The position numbers were made by a program, and so were the translations under genes. Of a stretch of DNA of 55,159 bases, positions 16,875 to 25,886 are shown one piece after another (the stretch's first letter is position 1; each line of letters begins with the position of its first letter). A model generated the notes under the pieces. The model was given only the letters and a program-made list of their open reading frames with translations, had not been told where the DNA came from and made no database searches. The stretch covers positions 1 to 55,159 of the forward strand of contig JAFDCZ010000035.1 of assembly GCA_019312665.1 (NCBI GenBank), written 5' to 3'. Source of the DNA: Deltaproteobacteria bacterium (GTDB taxonomy: Bacteria; Myxococcota_A; UBA9160; UBA6930).

Positions 16875-18395
16875 CTAGGGGGTTCCCTTCGGCGGCGGGG
16901 CTGCAGGCGGCGTCCAGGCTTCCTCGAGCGCAATCTTCACGAGCTCGCCGCCCTCGAAACGGTCATTCGATTGGAGGCCATTCAGCACCGCGCTATCCAG
17001 GACGTTCCAGGTGTTCCCCGTTCGCCGCGAGAGCTCCCCCAGCCGCTCGCTAGGTCGGGCCCTCGCCAGCCGAAGCCGGGTGACACGAAGCCCCGCCTTC
17101 TGCTCGGGGGTCAGACGGCGAAAACTTCTCGGGGTTGCGACGATGCGGCCGCGGAATCGTTTGATGGCACCCATCCGGGCCATTCCGGTGATGCGGAAGG
17201 TCACCTCTCCGGCATCGATCAGGGTCACGATCGCGCGCACGTTCCCCGGAAAGGAAAGCTCGAGGCGCCAACCATCGAAGCTGCCAACGGCGATCGCCTT
17301 CGACTCCACCATCTTCGCCCCTTTGGGTGCCTCGTCGAAGAGCGCTTGCGCAGCCTTCTCCAGGGATTCGGCGGGTGGATCCGCCTGGAGATAGATCACC
17401 GCGGCTCCGCGGGGCTCGGTCGCGCCGACGGCCGCGCCGGAGTTGGAGGTCTGCCAGCCTGTTGGGAACAAGAGCTGGAAATCGAGAAGCGGGTGGAGGA
17501 AGAGCCGCCCTTCGAAGACGCCGGAGCCGGGGCGTTGTCCGAGGGCCAGCCCTTCGATCCGATTCAGATAGGAGGTCCGGGTATCTCCGAGCGCCGGATC
17601 GCGTTTCCAACGGATCTCCTTTGCGCCCACCGCGTTCACGCCAACCCGCTCCCCGGTATCGGGATGGGTATCGAAGAACGAGGGCAGCCGGGTGTAGCCG
17701 AGCTTCACCCGCCCGGTCCGCTCGAGATTCCTCAGGAAGGTCGACATGCCCATCGGGTCGTAGCCCGAGGCGGCAGCGAGCCGTTGGCCGCCCTTGTCGG
17801 CCTCGCGCTCCATGTCCCGACTGTAGGAAGCCAGCTTCCTGGCGCGGATCCACGGCATCGAGATCGGCTGGGCCCGCTCGATGGCTTGTTGGCGTGCCGA
17901 GTGCCGACGCGCGGCATGCGTGATCTCGTGGCCGATCACACACGCCAGTTCGTCCTCGCTGTTGGCCAGCGCGATCAGACCGCGGGAGAGGAAGATGTAG
18001 CCGCCGGGCAGCGCGAAGGCGTTCGGCTCCACCTGGTCCACGATCTTGAACTGGTAGCCGGACGAGCGCGGTACCCCGCGCGCCAACCGAGAACCGAGTT
18101 GCTGGACATAAGCGGCCAGGGCTGCATCGTCCAGCAGGCCGATCTGCGACGCGACCTGCTTGGAGGCCTCCTTGCCGACGCGTGCATCGTCCGCGCGAGT
18201 CCTCAGCACCGTAGGTCTGGGCTTCGCTTTCGAACTCTCGTCGTCCGTCTTGGGGTCGTCCTCCGACATCAAGATGGTGCGGCCGCCCTTGGGCTTGGAA
18301 GGGGTCGAGCAGGCCAGGCCGAGCGCGAGTGTCGCGACGGCGAGCAGGCTCAACGCGAGAGCGAAATGCGGCCGATGAAGACGCGGATGGATCAT
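16875..18395 (-). CDS. M48-family zinc metalloprotease, lipoprotein (paralogue A)
   Basis: The 506-aa product has a lipobox ending LGLAC (Cys29), the zinc motif HEITH (His156, Glu157, His160) and the downstream Glu in EREAD (about 196), as in BepA/YcaL-type periplasmic proteases that handle outer-membrane proteins. The C-terminal half contains a FPTGWQ-type domain and a LysM-like tail. It starts 6 nt after the stop of the binding-protein gene, so the two are one operon. It shares with the M48 gene at 19407 a block that is almost identical at DNA level (17950-18017). Confidence 0.88.
   Translation of the reverse strand: MIHPRLHRPHFALALSLLAVATLALGLACSTPSKPKGGRTILMSEDDPKTDDESSKAKPRPTVLRTRADDARVGKEASKQVASQIGLLDDAALAAYVQQLGSRLARGVPRSSGYQFKIVDQVEPNAFALPGGYIFLSRGLIALANSEDELACVIGHEITHAARRHSARQQAIERAQPISMPWIRARKLASYSRDMEREADKGGQRLAAASGYDPMGMSTFLRNLERTGRVKLGYTRLPSFFDTHPDTGERVGVNAVGAKEIRWKRDPALGDTRTSYLNRIEGLALGQRPGSGVFEGRLFLHPLLDFQLLFPTGWQTSNSGAAVGATEPRGAAVIYLQADPPAESLEKAAQALFDEAPKGAKMVESKAIAVGSFDGWRLELSFPGNVRAIVTLIDAGEVTFRITGMARMGAIKRFRGRIVATPRSFRRLTPEQKAGLRVTRLRLARARPSERLGELSRRTGNTWNVLDSAVLNGLQSNDRFEGGELVKIALEEAWTPPAAPPPKGTP
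17950..18017 (-). repeat. Perfect 68-bp inverted repeat, copy in M48 paralogue A
   Basis: These 68 bases are the exact reverse complement of 19692-19759. They encode FALPGGYIFLSRGLIALANS plus EDE, just before HExxH. Identity drops at once outside the block. Confidence 0.85.
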
Positions 18396-18401
18396 CGCGG
18401 G

Positions 18402-19223
18402 TCAGCGGAGCTCGGAAACCCAGGAGCCGTCCGAGAACCAACGCACCTTGAGGCGGGCCAGCAGCCCGGTCTCCTCGAGGGTATCCAGGTAGTTCTCCAC
18501 CAGGTTCACAAAGAGCGGGTCTCGCGGGGGAAGCGCTACGCCGAGGGGTTCGATGGTGAGCGGCGAGTGCAGCATCGCCAGCCCCTCGCCGGGGAAGCGC
18601 AGGATCGAGACCGCGCAGAACGGGAAGTCGGCCACCAGCGCATCGACCTCTCCCTTTCGCACCATTTCCACAGCACTGTCGTAGTCCGGTGTGCCCCGGA
18701 GCTGCGCGCTCGGCAGCCGTCGCTTCACGAAGCTCTCGCTGGTCGAGCCCGCCAGGGCCACGTAGGTCCGCCCCGCGCTGTCGAGCTCAGCCACCGTCTC
18801 GGCCCGGGCGAGCTCCGGGGAGCGCGTCAGGATCGACTTGCCCGAAACGAGGTAGGGCCCGGCGAAAGCGACACGGGCGTTCCGCTCCGCCGTGATCGTC
18901 ATGCCGGAGATCACGATGTCCACGTCGCCCCGCTCGAGGGCGGGCAGGAGTTCGGCAAAGGGCAGCGGGACGAGACGCGTCTCGAGCCCCATCGAGTCGC
19001 CCAGGGCCCGAGCGATGTCGACCTCGAAGCCGAAGATCTCCCCAGCCCGGTTTCGCATGTTGAGGGGTGGCTGATTGCCGGTAAGCCCCACCCGCAGCTC
19101 GCCGCTGGCGAGGATCTGACCGAGATGGCCGGGCGCGGGGGTCGCCGGTTCCGGCGCAAGCGATGCGCAGCCGGGCAGGGCGAGGGCCACGAGTCCGAGC
19201 AAGGGGACGAGCAGACGGCGCAT
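18402..19223 (-). CDS. Family 3 extracellular solute-binding protein (amino-acid type), lipoprotein
   Basis: ATG 19223 follows GGAGG by 6-7 nt and gives a lipobox (LALPGC). The family 3 fold is clear: GELRVGLTGNQPPLNMRN, IFGFEVDIARALGDSMGLE, LERGDVDIVISGMTITAERN, VAFAGPYLVSGKSIL, and a second-lobe VEMVRKGEVDALVADFPF. No permease or ATPase gene is adjacent, so it may act as a sensor or serve a transporter elsewhere. It heads an operon with the M48 protease gene 6 nt downstream. The opposite strand also reads open over this gene and the protease; this is a composition effect. Confidence 0.88.
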   Translation of the reverse strand: MRRLLVPLLGLVALALPGCASLAPEPATPAPGHLGQILASGELRVGLTGNQPPLNMRNRAGEIFGFEVDIARALGDSMGLETRLVPLPFAELLPALERGDVDIVISGMTITAERNARVAFAGPYLVSGKSILTRSPELARAETVAELDSAGRTYVALAGSTSESFVKRRLPSAQLRGTPDYDSAVEMVRKGEVDALVADFPFCAVSILRFPGEGLAMLHSPLTIEPLGVALPPRDPLFVNLVENYLDTLEETGLLARLKVRWFSDGSWVSELR

Positions 19224-19406
19224 GGCTTCCCTCCAGCCGGACGGGGCCGCCCGGGGCTGCATTTGTAGGAGACTGGTCGCGCGGCGTCCAGCGCGCGTCT
19301 CGGCGCCCGTTTCCTGCGAGGTTCATCGGTAGGGTCCCAGGCTCGGGTTCATGTCCACGCTTGGGCCGTGGTTGTGCGCCAACCGGGGATTCGCCAGGAT
19401 GCGGCC

Positions 19407-20885
19407 ATGTCACGCCCCCTGCTCGCCGGCCTGGTCCTCTGCCTTTCCCTCGTCCCGGCCTGTGCACGCAACCCGGTAAGCGGCCGACCCCAGGTGGTGC
19501 TGATGTCGGCTGGCATGGAGAGCGAGATCGGGCGCCAGGAGGCGGCCAAGATCGACGAGTTGCTAGGCACCTCGGACGATGCGGATCTCCAGGCCTACGT
19601 GGAGCAGATCGGGAGCCGCCTGGCCGCGCACTCTCCCTGGCAGAAGGCGGAGTACACGTTCCGCGTGGTCGATACCGCCGAGCCGAACGCTTTCGCGCTG
19701 CCCGGCGGCTACATCTTCCTCTCCCGCGGTCTGATCGCGCTGGCCAACAGCGAGGACGAGCTGGCCTGCGTGATCGGCCACGAGATAGGTCATATTGCCG
19801 CGCGCCACACCGCGAGACGCCTCACCGTCGCGGCGCCCTTTGCCATCGTGGGAATCCCCGGCGCAATCCTCGGCATGCTGAACAAGACCCTCGGCGCAGT
19901 GGTATCGGCACCGGCCCGGCTCGGGGGAAGCCTGGCGCTGGCCCCGCATAGCCGTGCGCAGGAGCGTCAGGCCGACCGTCTGGGCATGCAGCTGGCTGCG
20001 GCTGCTGGTTGGGACCCTGATGCGTTGGCAGACGTGCTCGTAACCCTCGAACGCGAGGACGAGGCGCGCCGTGGCGAGCCGCGCAAGACCGACTTCTTCG
20101 ACAGTCACCCGAGCACGCCGGACCGGCTATCGAGCCTCGAAGGAATCGCCGACACCCTCACGCGGGCGCCGGCGGCCCCCGTAGCCCCGGACAGGGAAGC
20201 GTTCCTGGCGGTGCTCGAAGGGCTGTTGCTCGGCCCCAACCCGAAGGGAGGCGTTTTCGACGAGGCCACCTTCCTGCATCCGGAGTTCGGCTTCGCGCTG
20301 GATTTCCCGGCGGGCTGGGAGCTCGACAACCAGCCTGCAGTGGTGTTGGCCACCGATCCCGAAGCCGGGGGCAAGGTGTTCTCGCTGCTCCAGCTGGTCG
20401 AGTCCTCGACGGATTCGTCCGTCGACTCCGCCGTGAAGGAGTTGGAAAGGGATCTGTTGAAAGACGTCGAGTTCGTGCGCATCAACGGCCTGTCTGCCGC
20501 ACGGCTGCGAGCCACGCGCAAGCGCACGGCGTTCGATCTCACCTGGATCGCTCATGCCGAGCAGACGCTTCGCATCGCCGGCGTGAGCCCTGCGAGTGAG
20601 GCCGAGCGATTGGCGGACACGTTCTCTGCCGTTGCCCACAGCTTCCGTGCGATGGGCCCCGAGGATCGCGCGCGTGTGATGGAGAGCCGGCTCCGAATGG
20701 TGTCGGTCCAGGAAGGCGAAAGCCTGGAGGCGTTGCTGGAGCGGAGTGGCAGCGACTGGGATGCCGAGATGGTCGCGATCGCGAACGGTCTGGAGAGCCC
20801 TGCGCTCGCACTGCCGGAGAAGGCACGGCTGAAGGTGTCGATCCCGCAGCCCTATGCTCCCCTGGTCGAGGCCCCGGAAAGCTGA
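19407..20885 (+). CDS. M48-family zinc metalloprotease, lipoprotein (paralogue B)
   Basis: ATG 19407 (AGGA 8 nt upstream) gives a lipoprotein signal ending VPAC (Cys19). HEIGH (His125, Glu126, His129) and RAQERQADRLG supply the zinc site of M48/BepA-like proteases. The domain order matches the divergent paralogue at 16875: protease, a central FPAGWE domain, a C-terminal LysM-like tail. It is transcribed away from the binding-protein gene, 183 nt from its start, so two similar proteases flank one binding protein. Confidence 0.88.
   Translation: MSRPLLAGLVLCLSLVPACARNPVSGRPQVVLMSAGMESEIGRQEAAKIDELLGTSDDADLQAYVEQIGSRLAAHSPWQKAEYTFRVVDTAEPNAFALPGGYIFLSRGLIALANSEDELACVIGHEIGHIAARHTARRLTVAAPFAIVGIPGAILGMLNKTLGAVVSAPARLGGSLALAPHSRAQERQADRLGMQLAAAAGWDPDALADVLVTLEREDEARRGEPRKTDFFDSHPSTPDRLSSLEGIADTLTRAPAAPVAPDREAFLAVLEGLLLGPNPKGGVFDEATFLHPEFGFALDFPAGWELDNQPAVVLATDPEAGGKVFSLLQLVESSTDSSVDSAVKELERDLLKDVEFVRINGLSAARLRATRKRTAFDLTWIAHAEQTLRIAGVSPASEAERLADTFSAVAHSFRAMGPEDRARVMESRLRMVSVQEGESLEALLERSGSDWDAEMVAIANGLESPALALPEKARLKVSIPQPYAPLVEAPES
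19692..19759 (+). repeat. Perfect 68-bp inverted repeat, copy in M48 paralogue B
   Basis: Exact reverse complement of 17950-18017. Flanking codons differ at synonymous sites (CTT/CTC, GAG/GAA, GCC/GCG, TGC/TGT), so the perfect block stands out from its surroundings. Confidence 0.85.
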
Positions 20886-20920
20886 GACGAATCAGGTTGC
20901 AGCAGCTGATCGCCGCGGAG

Positions 20921-21736
20921 TCATGAGCCGTCCGGCTCCGACCCATCGGCATCCAGCGGATCTCCCAGCAAGATCGTCCGTCCGTTCGTTGGCTGGGTCG
21001 GTCGATTGTTATGCGAGAAGATGTCGGTGAACGTGCGGATCTGTTCGTCCGAAAGCCGGACGGGCTCCGCGAGCACGAACCAGCGGACACCCTCGCTGCA
21101 CGGGGGTGTCGTGAGCGAACCCTCGTAGCGGAAATGGCGGCTCTGCGTGGGGAGCAGATCGTCGATGTCGATTTCGACGTGCTCGAGATGACGTTGCTCC
21201 CCGGCAGCGGTCGGGAAGTTGCTCCACACGGGTTCGAAGGCCGGGTTGTGGGCACCCTCTTCGATGAACACGCCCATCACCACCAGTTCGCCCTGTGTCG
21301 AGCGATGAACCAGGTGCATCTCCATCGGGTAGGCGCGCCCGTCCACGGTGTGCTCACTGGGCGCATGGAAGTGGTACTGCTGGAGTTCGTAGACGCGGCC
21401 GCTGACAGTGAGCGTGCTGCCGGCGTCGTAGTCCACCTGGATGGTATGCCCGTTGTCGAGGACGTCGACGACATGCTCGTGGTGCGCGATCTCGAGGCTC
21501 GTTGGCCCGTAGTTCCGCGCTGGTGCATCGATGTCGACCTCTTCCGCCCGGGCGAGGTCCACCGGTGACTGGGCACGCCCCGTTGCGCAGGTGGCCCAAT
21601 CCGGATCGAGTGACGCCCAATGCGGTGGCCCGTCGTCACGACCGTAACCCCAATGCGGGCCTTGCTCGTCGGACGCCAGCATCATGATCGGTGCGACGCA
21701 TGCAAGCACGATTGCAGCAAACCAGCGAACGCTCAT
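20921..21736 (-). CDS. Alpha-class carbonic anhydrase, periplasmic
   Basis: The 271-aa protein has a signal peptide (AAIVLACVAPIMMLA) and the alpha-carbonic-anhydrase core: PHWGYGRDDGPPHW, QSPVDL, then zinc ligands His122 and His124 in QYHFHAPSEH and His141 in MEMHLVH. YEGSLTTPPCSEGVRWFVL and the SHNNRPTQPTNGR end are also family hallmarks. It interconverts CO2 and bicarbonate in the periplasm. It may be the third gene after the SYLF and BamA-like genes on the same strand, with 80 nt to the latter. Confidence 0.95.
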   Translation of the reverse strand: MSVRWFAAIVLACVAPIMMLASDEQGPHWGYGRDDGPPHWASLDPDWATCATGRAQSPVDLARAEEVDIDAPARNYGPTSLEIAHHEHVVDVLDNGHTIQVDYDAGSTLTVSGRVYELQQYHFHAPSEHTVDGRAYPMEMHLVHRSTQGELVVMGVFIEEGAHNPAFEPVWSNFPTAAGEQRHLEHVEIDIDDLLPTQSRHFRYEGSLTTPPCSEGVRWFVLAEPVRLSDEQIRTFTDIFSHNNRPTQPTNGRTILLGDPLDADGSEPDGS

Positions 21737-21816
21737 GTCGCACTCCTGTCTCCGAAGTCGACCTGCAGGGGGTTCTGCCCGATCAGCAGATGGCCCTCGA
21801 TCGCCTGGTGCCTTGC

Positions 21817-23139
21817 TCAGAGCCTGGGGAAGGGGTGGGTGACCATCATCTGCACTTCCATCCCTTCGCTGGACGCCGCGACATCAGCCCGGATCACCAG
21901 GCTTTCCAGCATGGCGCGGATTCCCACCCCGGCACTCCACTTCATGTCCGAGTGGAGGTCCGAGAGTCTCCAATGCTCGGCCACCCGACCCAGCTCGACG
22001 AAGGGAACAAACTGCCACCAGTCGACCCGTACGAAACGCTTCAGCCAGGCCACTTCTCCCAGGGGATTCCAGCGCGGGATCAGGCGTAGCTCGGCCGCAT
22101 AGTAGATGGCGGCCTTGTCGTTGAAGCGGGCGGTGGGGAAGCCGCGCAGGCGATCGAGGCCGCCGAGGGTCGCCCCGAAGTAGTTGGGGGGGCGGTGGGT
22201 GATGACCCGACGGCCGTCCTCGATGTCCACGTCCCAGGTGGGTGTATCCGCAGTCCAGAAGTTCAGGGCCAGCACGCGCTTCCGGAAGCGCTCGCTCTCA
22301 CCGAGCGAGAAGTATTTCGACAGCTCGAGCTCGATCGCCGTATACGACGAGTCGCTGTCCTGGACACCCGGGTCGCGGATCAGCGTGAAGCGCTGGATGC
22401 TCCCCTTCGACGGGTTGGGCATGAAATCCACGTTCTCGTGGCGCAGCGTGAAACGGGCGCCGCCGGTCTCGAGTTCGTCGCTCCCGAAGTCGGCATCGAA
22501 ATCCTGGCTGCGGTAGAAGGGCTCGAACTCGATCAGCGTGCGCCCGGAACGCAGGGGATTCCAGAAATCGCCTCCGGTGGAGCCCTCATGGAGGAGGCCG
22601 CGATCCAGCACGTAGGTTGGCACGATGGTGTCACGGCCATGGCCGATGGGGAGGACGTACTTGAAGATCATCCGGTACCACTGGTCCGTGCCCTCGCTGC
22701 GGATGAAATTGTCTTCGTCGGAGTCGTTGCTACCTGCGCGGTCGTCGTCGAAGAAGAAGTTCGGGTTGCCGTTCTGGAAGGTGTCGATCTCGGCGTAGTC
22801 GCCGGCCGTGATCCTCGGGCCCAGGAACAGGCGTTCGCTGAAGGGCGTCCGGAATCCATCTCCATACAGGTGCCCGACCCAGGAGCCGTTGGTGCCCCCG
22901 ATCAGGTTCAAGAAGGCACCCGCCTGAGGCTGCAGGATCCCGCGCTTCCCTGCGACCGCCCCGAACGCCAGATCGAGCACGTCCGAGTGGAACGCGTAGG
23001 GGAGCACGAAGCCGTCGGGCTCCGCCTCGGCTTCCGCGTCCTTGTCCAGGACGAGCATCTGTGCCGCCGCTGCGATGGGCAGCTGGGCGGTCAGAAGCGA
23101 TGCCGCGAAGACGAGGGTTCTCGCAAGCTTGACGTTCAC
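21817..23139 (-). CDS. BamA/TamA-like outer-membrane beta-barrel protein
   Basis: GTG 23139 is chosen: GGAGGA lies 6 nt upstream and a signal peptide follows (LVFAASLLTAQLPIAAAAQ); the frame is open to 23172. The 440-aa product resembles the surface-antigen (D15) barrel of the BamA family without POTRA domains: LGGLDRLRGFPTARFNDKAA contains the conserved LRG(F/Y) loop motif, followed by YYAAELRLIPRW and GVGIRAMLESLVIRADVA near the end. Relatives are secretion or surface barrels. Substrate unknown. Confidence 0.8.
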   Translation of the reverse strand: MNVKLARTLVFAASLLTAQLPIAAAAQMLVLDKDAEAEAEPDGFVLPYAFHSDVLDLAFGAVAGKRGILQPQAGAFLNLIGGTNGSWVGHLYGDGFRTPFSERLFLGPRITAGDYAEIDTFQNGNPNFFFDDDRAGSNDSDEDNFIRSEGTDQWYRMIFKYVLPIGHGRDTIVPTYVLDRGLLHEGSTGGDFWNPLRSGRTLIEFEPFYRSQDFDADFGSDELETGGARFTLRHENVDFMPNPSKGSIQRFTLIRDPGVQDSDSSYTAIELELSKYFSLGESERFRKRVLALNFWTADTPTWDVDIEDGRRVITHRPPNYFGATLGGLDRLRGFPTARFNDKAAIYYAAELRLIPRWNPLGEVAWLKRFVRVDWWQFVPFVELGRVAEHWRLSDLHSDMKWSAGVGIRAMLESLVIRADVAASSEGMEVQMMVTHPFPRL

Positions 23140-23201
23140 AGGTCTTCCTCCGTCCGGAACCATGGATCCCACGATGGCCCAGCGGGGCCGCCCTGGCCTG
23201 A

Positions 23202-23843
23202 TCAGTTCAGGGCTCCGTCCTTCCAGTACCTCGTGCCGGACACCCCGGCCGTCAGCGCCAGGCCCGAGCCGGTGAGCTGGTAGACGCTCATCCCAGCACC
23301 CATTCCCACGTCGGCTCCTGCCCCGGCCACCGTTCCACTCGTTCCGACGGCCGCGCCGCTGCCTCCAACCCGCCCCTGGGCCCCGGTCGATCCGCCGACA
23401 TTGCCGGCCTGGACGGCCGCCTCCGCGTCTCCGCCGAACTGCCAGCCGCTGTCCCGGAAGCTGGCCATTGTTTTCGGATCGCGGAAGACGAAGAGGACCC
23501 GATAGGTCTTGGCGCCGAGGCCCACTCCGGCGCCGATCTGCGCCATGCGCATGAAGGTCTCCTTGGACGTGGCGTTGTTCACGAGCATGCCGTAGCCGTG
23601 GCCGGGCCCGAGCAGAAAGATCTTCACGGAGAGGTTGCTGAAGACCGCGTAGCCGGCGGCGCTCCGCATCTCCTCCTCGAGCTTGGGATTGCGCTTGTGG
23701 ATCTCGGTCAACATGTCCGTTCGCATCTTGCGGACGTAGCTGCGCTTCTCATCGACCGACCCGCCTTTTGCCGTCATGCAGCCGAGGCCGGCAAACGGGA
23801 GAACGCAGACGATCAGGAAGATCAAATGGCGGCCGATGGACAT
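23202..23843 (-). CDS. SYLF/YSC84-domain lipoprotein
   Basis: The 213-aa product has a lipobox (AGLGC), and a SYLF domain: AAGYAVFSNLSVKIFLLGPG, GYGMLVNNATSKETFM, QIGAGVGLGAKTYRVLFVF, ending YQLTGSGLALTAGVSGTRYW. In place of a longer loop there is a Gly/Ala-rich stretch (GGSTGAQGRVGGSGAAVG). SYLF domains bind lipid in eukaryotes; the bacterial members are exported and their role is not known. The BamA-like gene starts 62 nt downstream on the same strand. Confidence 0.85.
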   Translation of the reverse strand: MSIGRHLIFLIVCVLPFAGLGCMTAKGGSVDEKRSYVRKMRTDMLTEIHKRNPKLEEEMRSAAGYAVFSNLSVKIFLLGPGHGYGMLVNNATSKETFMRMAQIGAGVGLGAKTYRVLFVFRDPKTMASFRDSGWQFGGDAEAAVQAGNVGGSTGAQGRVGGSGAAVGTSGTVAGAGADVGMGAGMSVYQLTGSGLALTAGVSGTRYWKDGALN

Positions 23844-23904
23844 GACACACCCCCCAAAAAAAAGAGCTCAGATTTCAGCAGGATCGCGAACAGGCCGAAG
23901 CCCG

Positions 23905-24486
23905 TCAGTCCTCGCAGATGATGCGCGCTTTCTTGACGGCGAGATCGAGTTCGGCGTCGGTGCTCGCGGCGACGATGGCATCTTTGGCTGCCGCGCAGGC
24001 ATTTGCTTCTTGCTGGTGGTCGGCCGTCGGAGCCGAATCGCTCGCCTCGCAGTGCGCACTCGAGACACGGCGGATGTTTCCGCTGCGGCCCTGCTCGACG
24101 GAGACACAGTCACCCATCCGCATGCCCGTCTGGTCGGTGATCATCTTGACGGTCTGTCCTGAGACGAGCCGCACGCTGTACTCGAAGGCCTCGCCTTTGC
24201 CCTGGACCACCCGGGTGCCGATACCGCCAACAGCAGCGCCGGTGGCGGCGCGCTTGGTCCTCTTGCTTCCGCCCGAGGCCGCGAGCCCGATGAGTCCGCC
24301 TACCGCCGCGCCCTTGCCCGCGTCCGACTTGAGCTTCACTTTCTCGATCCCGATCACCGTGCCGTACGCGACGGCGATGACCTGGTTCTTGTCCCGTCGG
24401 CTCTGCGCGAAGCCCGGAGCTGCGAGAGCGGCGACGAGAAGGGCGGCAAGGCCGAGTATGGAGGAGCGGAGGATCAGGCGATTCAT
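23905..24486 (-). CDS. Glycine-zipper exported protein (paralogue 2 of 3)
   Basis: ATG 24486 has AAGGAG 6 nt upstream. A signal peptide ends APGFAQ. The mature sequence is a close copy of the protein at 10168-10737: SRRDKNQVIAVAYGTVIGIE, zipper GKGAAVGGLIGLAASGG, then ATGAAVGGIGTRVVQG and CVSVEQGRSGNIRRVS. It is divergent from the third paralogue at 24942. Expected location is the outer membrane or periplasm. Confidence 0.8.
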   Translation of the reverse strand: MNRLILRSSILGLAALLVAALAAPGFAQSRRDKNQVIAVAYGTVIGIEKVKLKSDAGKGAAVGGLIGLAASGGSKRTKRAATGAAVGGIGTRVVQGKGEAFEYSVRLVSGQTVKMITDQTGMRMGDCVSVEQGRSGNIRRVSSAHCEASDSAPTADHQQEANACAAAKDAIVAASTDAELDLAVKKARIICED

Positions 24487-24941
24487 GGGGGTCTCCTTGT
24501 CCAGCAGTCGGCTGGGGTGGGCCGGAGAATAGGCAGCTACAAGATGAGAATCCAGCTGCAACCGCCGGAACCTGTTCGTGCAGTGACGGTTCATTGAGTG
24601 AATGGCCGATTCTTGGTGCCCAGAGATCGCGAATTCGGCCAGCCTCTCTTCTTCGCCGGGCGAACGGGATCCTTCGCAAAGCCTCTGCGTAATTCGCCCA
24701 GGCGGAGCTCGACCGCGGGCCGAGGTGATGGTGTCGTTCATCGATGAGCCTCGCGATGAACACGGGGTTCTTCCGCAGCTTGCTAGTCCAGAGGAATCTC
24801 GAGCTGCCTCGAGCCTTGGAGATCTGCTGACACGTGTCGACCGAGCCTGCATCAAGAGGCCACCGTACCGCTGGACGTGGATCGGCGGGCTGGCGATACT
24901 TCCCATCCGCGGGACACGACAAGAGGCGAGGAGACCCGAGC
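24487..24941. other. Divergent intergenic region, 455 bp
   Basis: No gene, RNA or terminator is recognised between the two divergent glycine-zipper genes. Open frames on both strands continue here from the neighbours but have no family features. GAGGAG just before 24942 is the ribosome site of the next gene. The length leaves room for two promoters and regulation. Confidence 0.4.
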
Positions 24942-25415
24942 ATGCGCCGCATCCATTCCAGCATCTTTGTGTTGGCTCTCGCAGCACTGATGGTGTCACA
25001 AGCAGACGCGCAGGATCGAAGCGACAAGAACCAGATGGTCCGGGTCGACTACGGCACAGTCGTCGGAATCGAGCCCGATTCGAACCCCGGGCTCGGAGCC
25101 AGGCTCGCGATGCTCGTCGGCCTGGCCGTGCCGACCGGGTACATCGTGCGTTTGGGCTCTGGTCGGGACGTCAGGGTGATCGCCGATCCGGGGGAAATCC
25201 GGCAGGGCGACTGCGTGGCGATCGAGCAGGGGCGCAGTGCCAACATCCGCCGCGTCTCGAGCGCCTACTGCCAGGCCAAGGGTGGAGCCCCGGTCGCGGG
25301 CCGCTACCAGGATTCCGACATCTGCGACCAGGCGATGCTCGATTTCGAAATCGCCACGGACGACGCGGAGATCGCGCTCGCAGCTCGCAAGCTGCGCTTT
25401 CTATGCGCGAACTGA
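24942..25415 (+). CDS. Shortened paralogue of the glycine-zipper family (paralogue 3 of 3)
   Basis: ATG 24942 is preceded by GAGGAG; the signal peptide ends SQADAQ. The start DRSDKNQMVRVDYGTVVGIE and the later CVAIEQGRSANIRRVSSAYC match the other two members. About 35 residues, including most of the glycine zipper and the second AVGGIGTRV repeat, are missing and replaced by GLGARLAMLVGLAVPTGY. It therefore keeps the C-terminal cysteine domain but probably lost the zipper. It could be a soluble variant or a decaying copy; the frame is intact. Confidence 0.75.
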   Translation: MRRIHSSIFVLALAALMVSQADAQDRSDKNQMVRVDYGTVVGIEPDSNPGLGARLAMLVGLAVPTGYIVRLGSGRDVRVIADPGEIRQGDCVAIEQGRSANIRRVSSAYCQAKGGAPVAGRYQDSDICDQAMLDFEIATDDAEIALAARKLRFLCAN

Positions 25416-25558
25416 TCTCTTCTGGCTCGTAGTCGTGATCGGTGCGGCGACCGGCTGCATCCTTCTCGCCATGAGTCGGTAGACTTTGCGGGCGACAGCT
25501 GTAGCGTTCCATTGTCGAAGATTGGGCCTGTATCGCCTTGGGCGGGAAAGCATGGGTT

Positions 25559-25886
25559 GGTTCGACTCGTGAGAGAGAGGTGCCCACGCTGAAGGCGTGG
25601 CTCGTGCTTGGCCTGCTTTGCCTGACGGCAGGTGCGGTTCCCGCCACCGCCGACGAGCCGCCGGATCCGGGCGGAAGCCTGGCAGGGCCCGTTTCCGAGC
25701 CGAAGTGGGAGTTCAGTTTGGCCCCCTATCTCTGGACCAGCTCCCTGGAGGATGAGGTGACGGCGCGCGGCGCGACCGTCGACATCGACGTGCCTTTCTC
25801 GGACCTTCTCTCAAACCTCGATATCGGTCTGATGGGCGTCGTCGAGGCCCGACGTGGACGCTTCATCATTCTCGTCGACGGCTTCC
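25559..25886 (+). repeat. 328-bp direct repeat, copy 1 (5' part of barrel gene)
   Basis: Aligns without gaps to 28485-28812 with roughly 85% identity by eye. Similarity stops at 25886, 17 nt before the end of the AraC gene on the other strand. Confidence 0.75.

Noticed and set aside
15421..16878. Plus-strand open frame of about 485 codons
   Set aside because: Antisense to the PafA-like phosphatase; no domain features.
18402..19223. Complete ABC amino-acid importer
   Set aside because: Only the binding protein is present; no permease or ATPase gene on either side.
16971..19268. Very long plus-strand open frame (about 765 codons)
   Set aside because: It lies exactly opposite the M48 protease and binding-protein genes, which have clear motifs, signal peptides and ribosome sites. 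The frame is open because of GC-rich codon bias.
22195..23283. Plus-strand open frame opposite the BamA-like gene
   Set aside because: Shadow of the barrel gene; composition typical of antisense frames.
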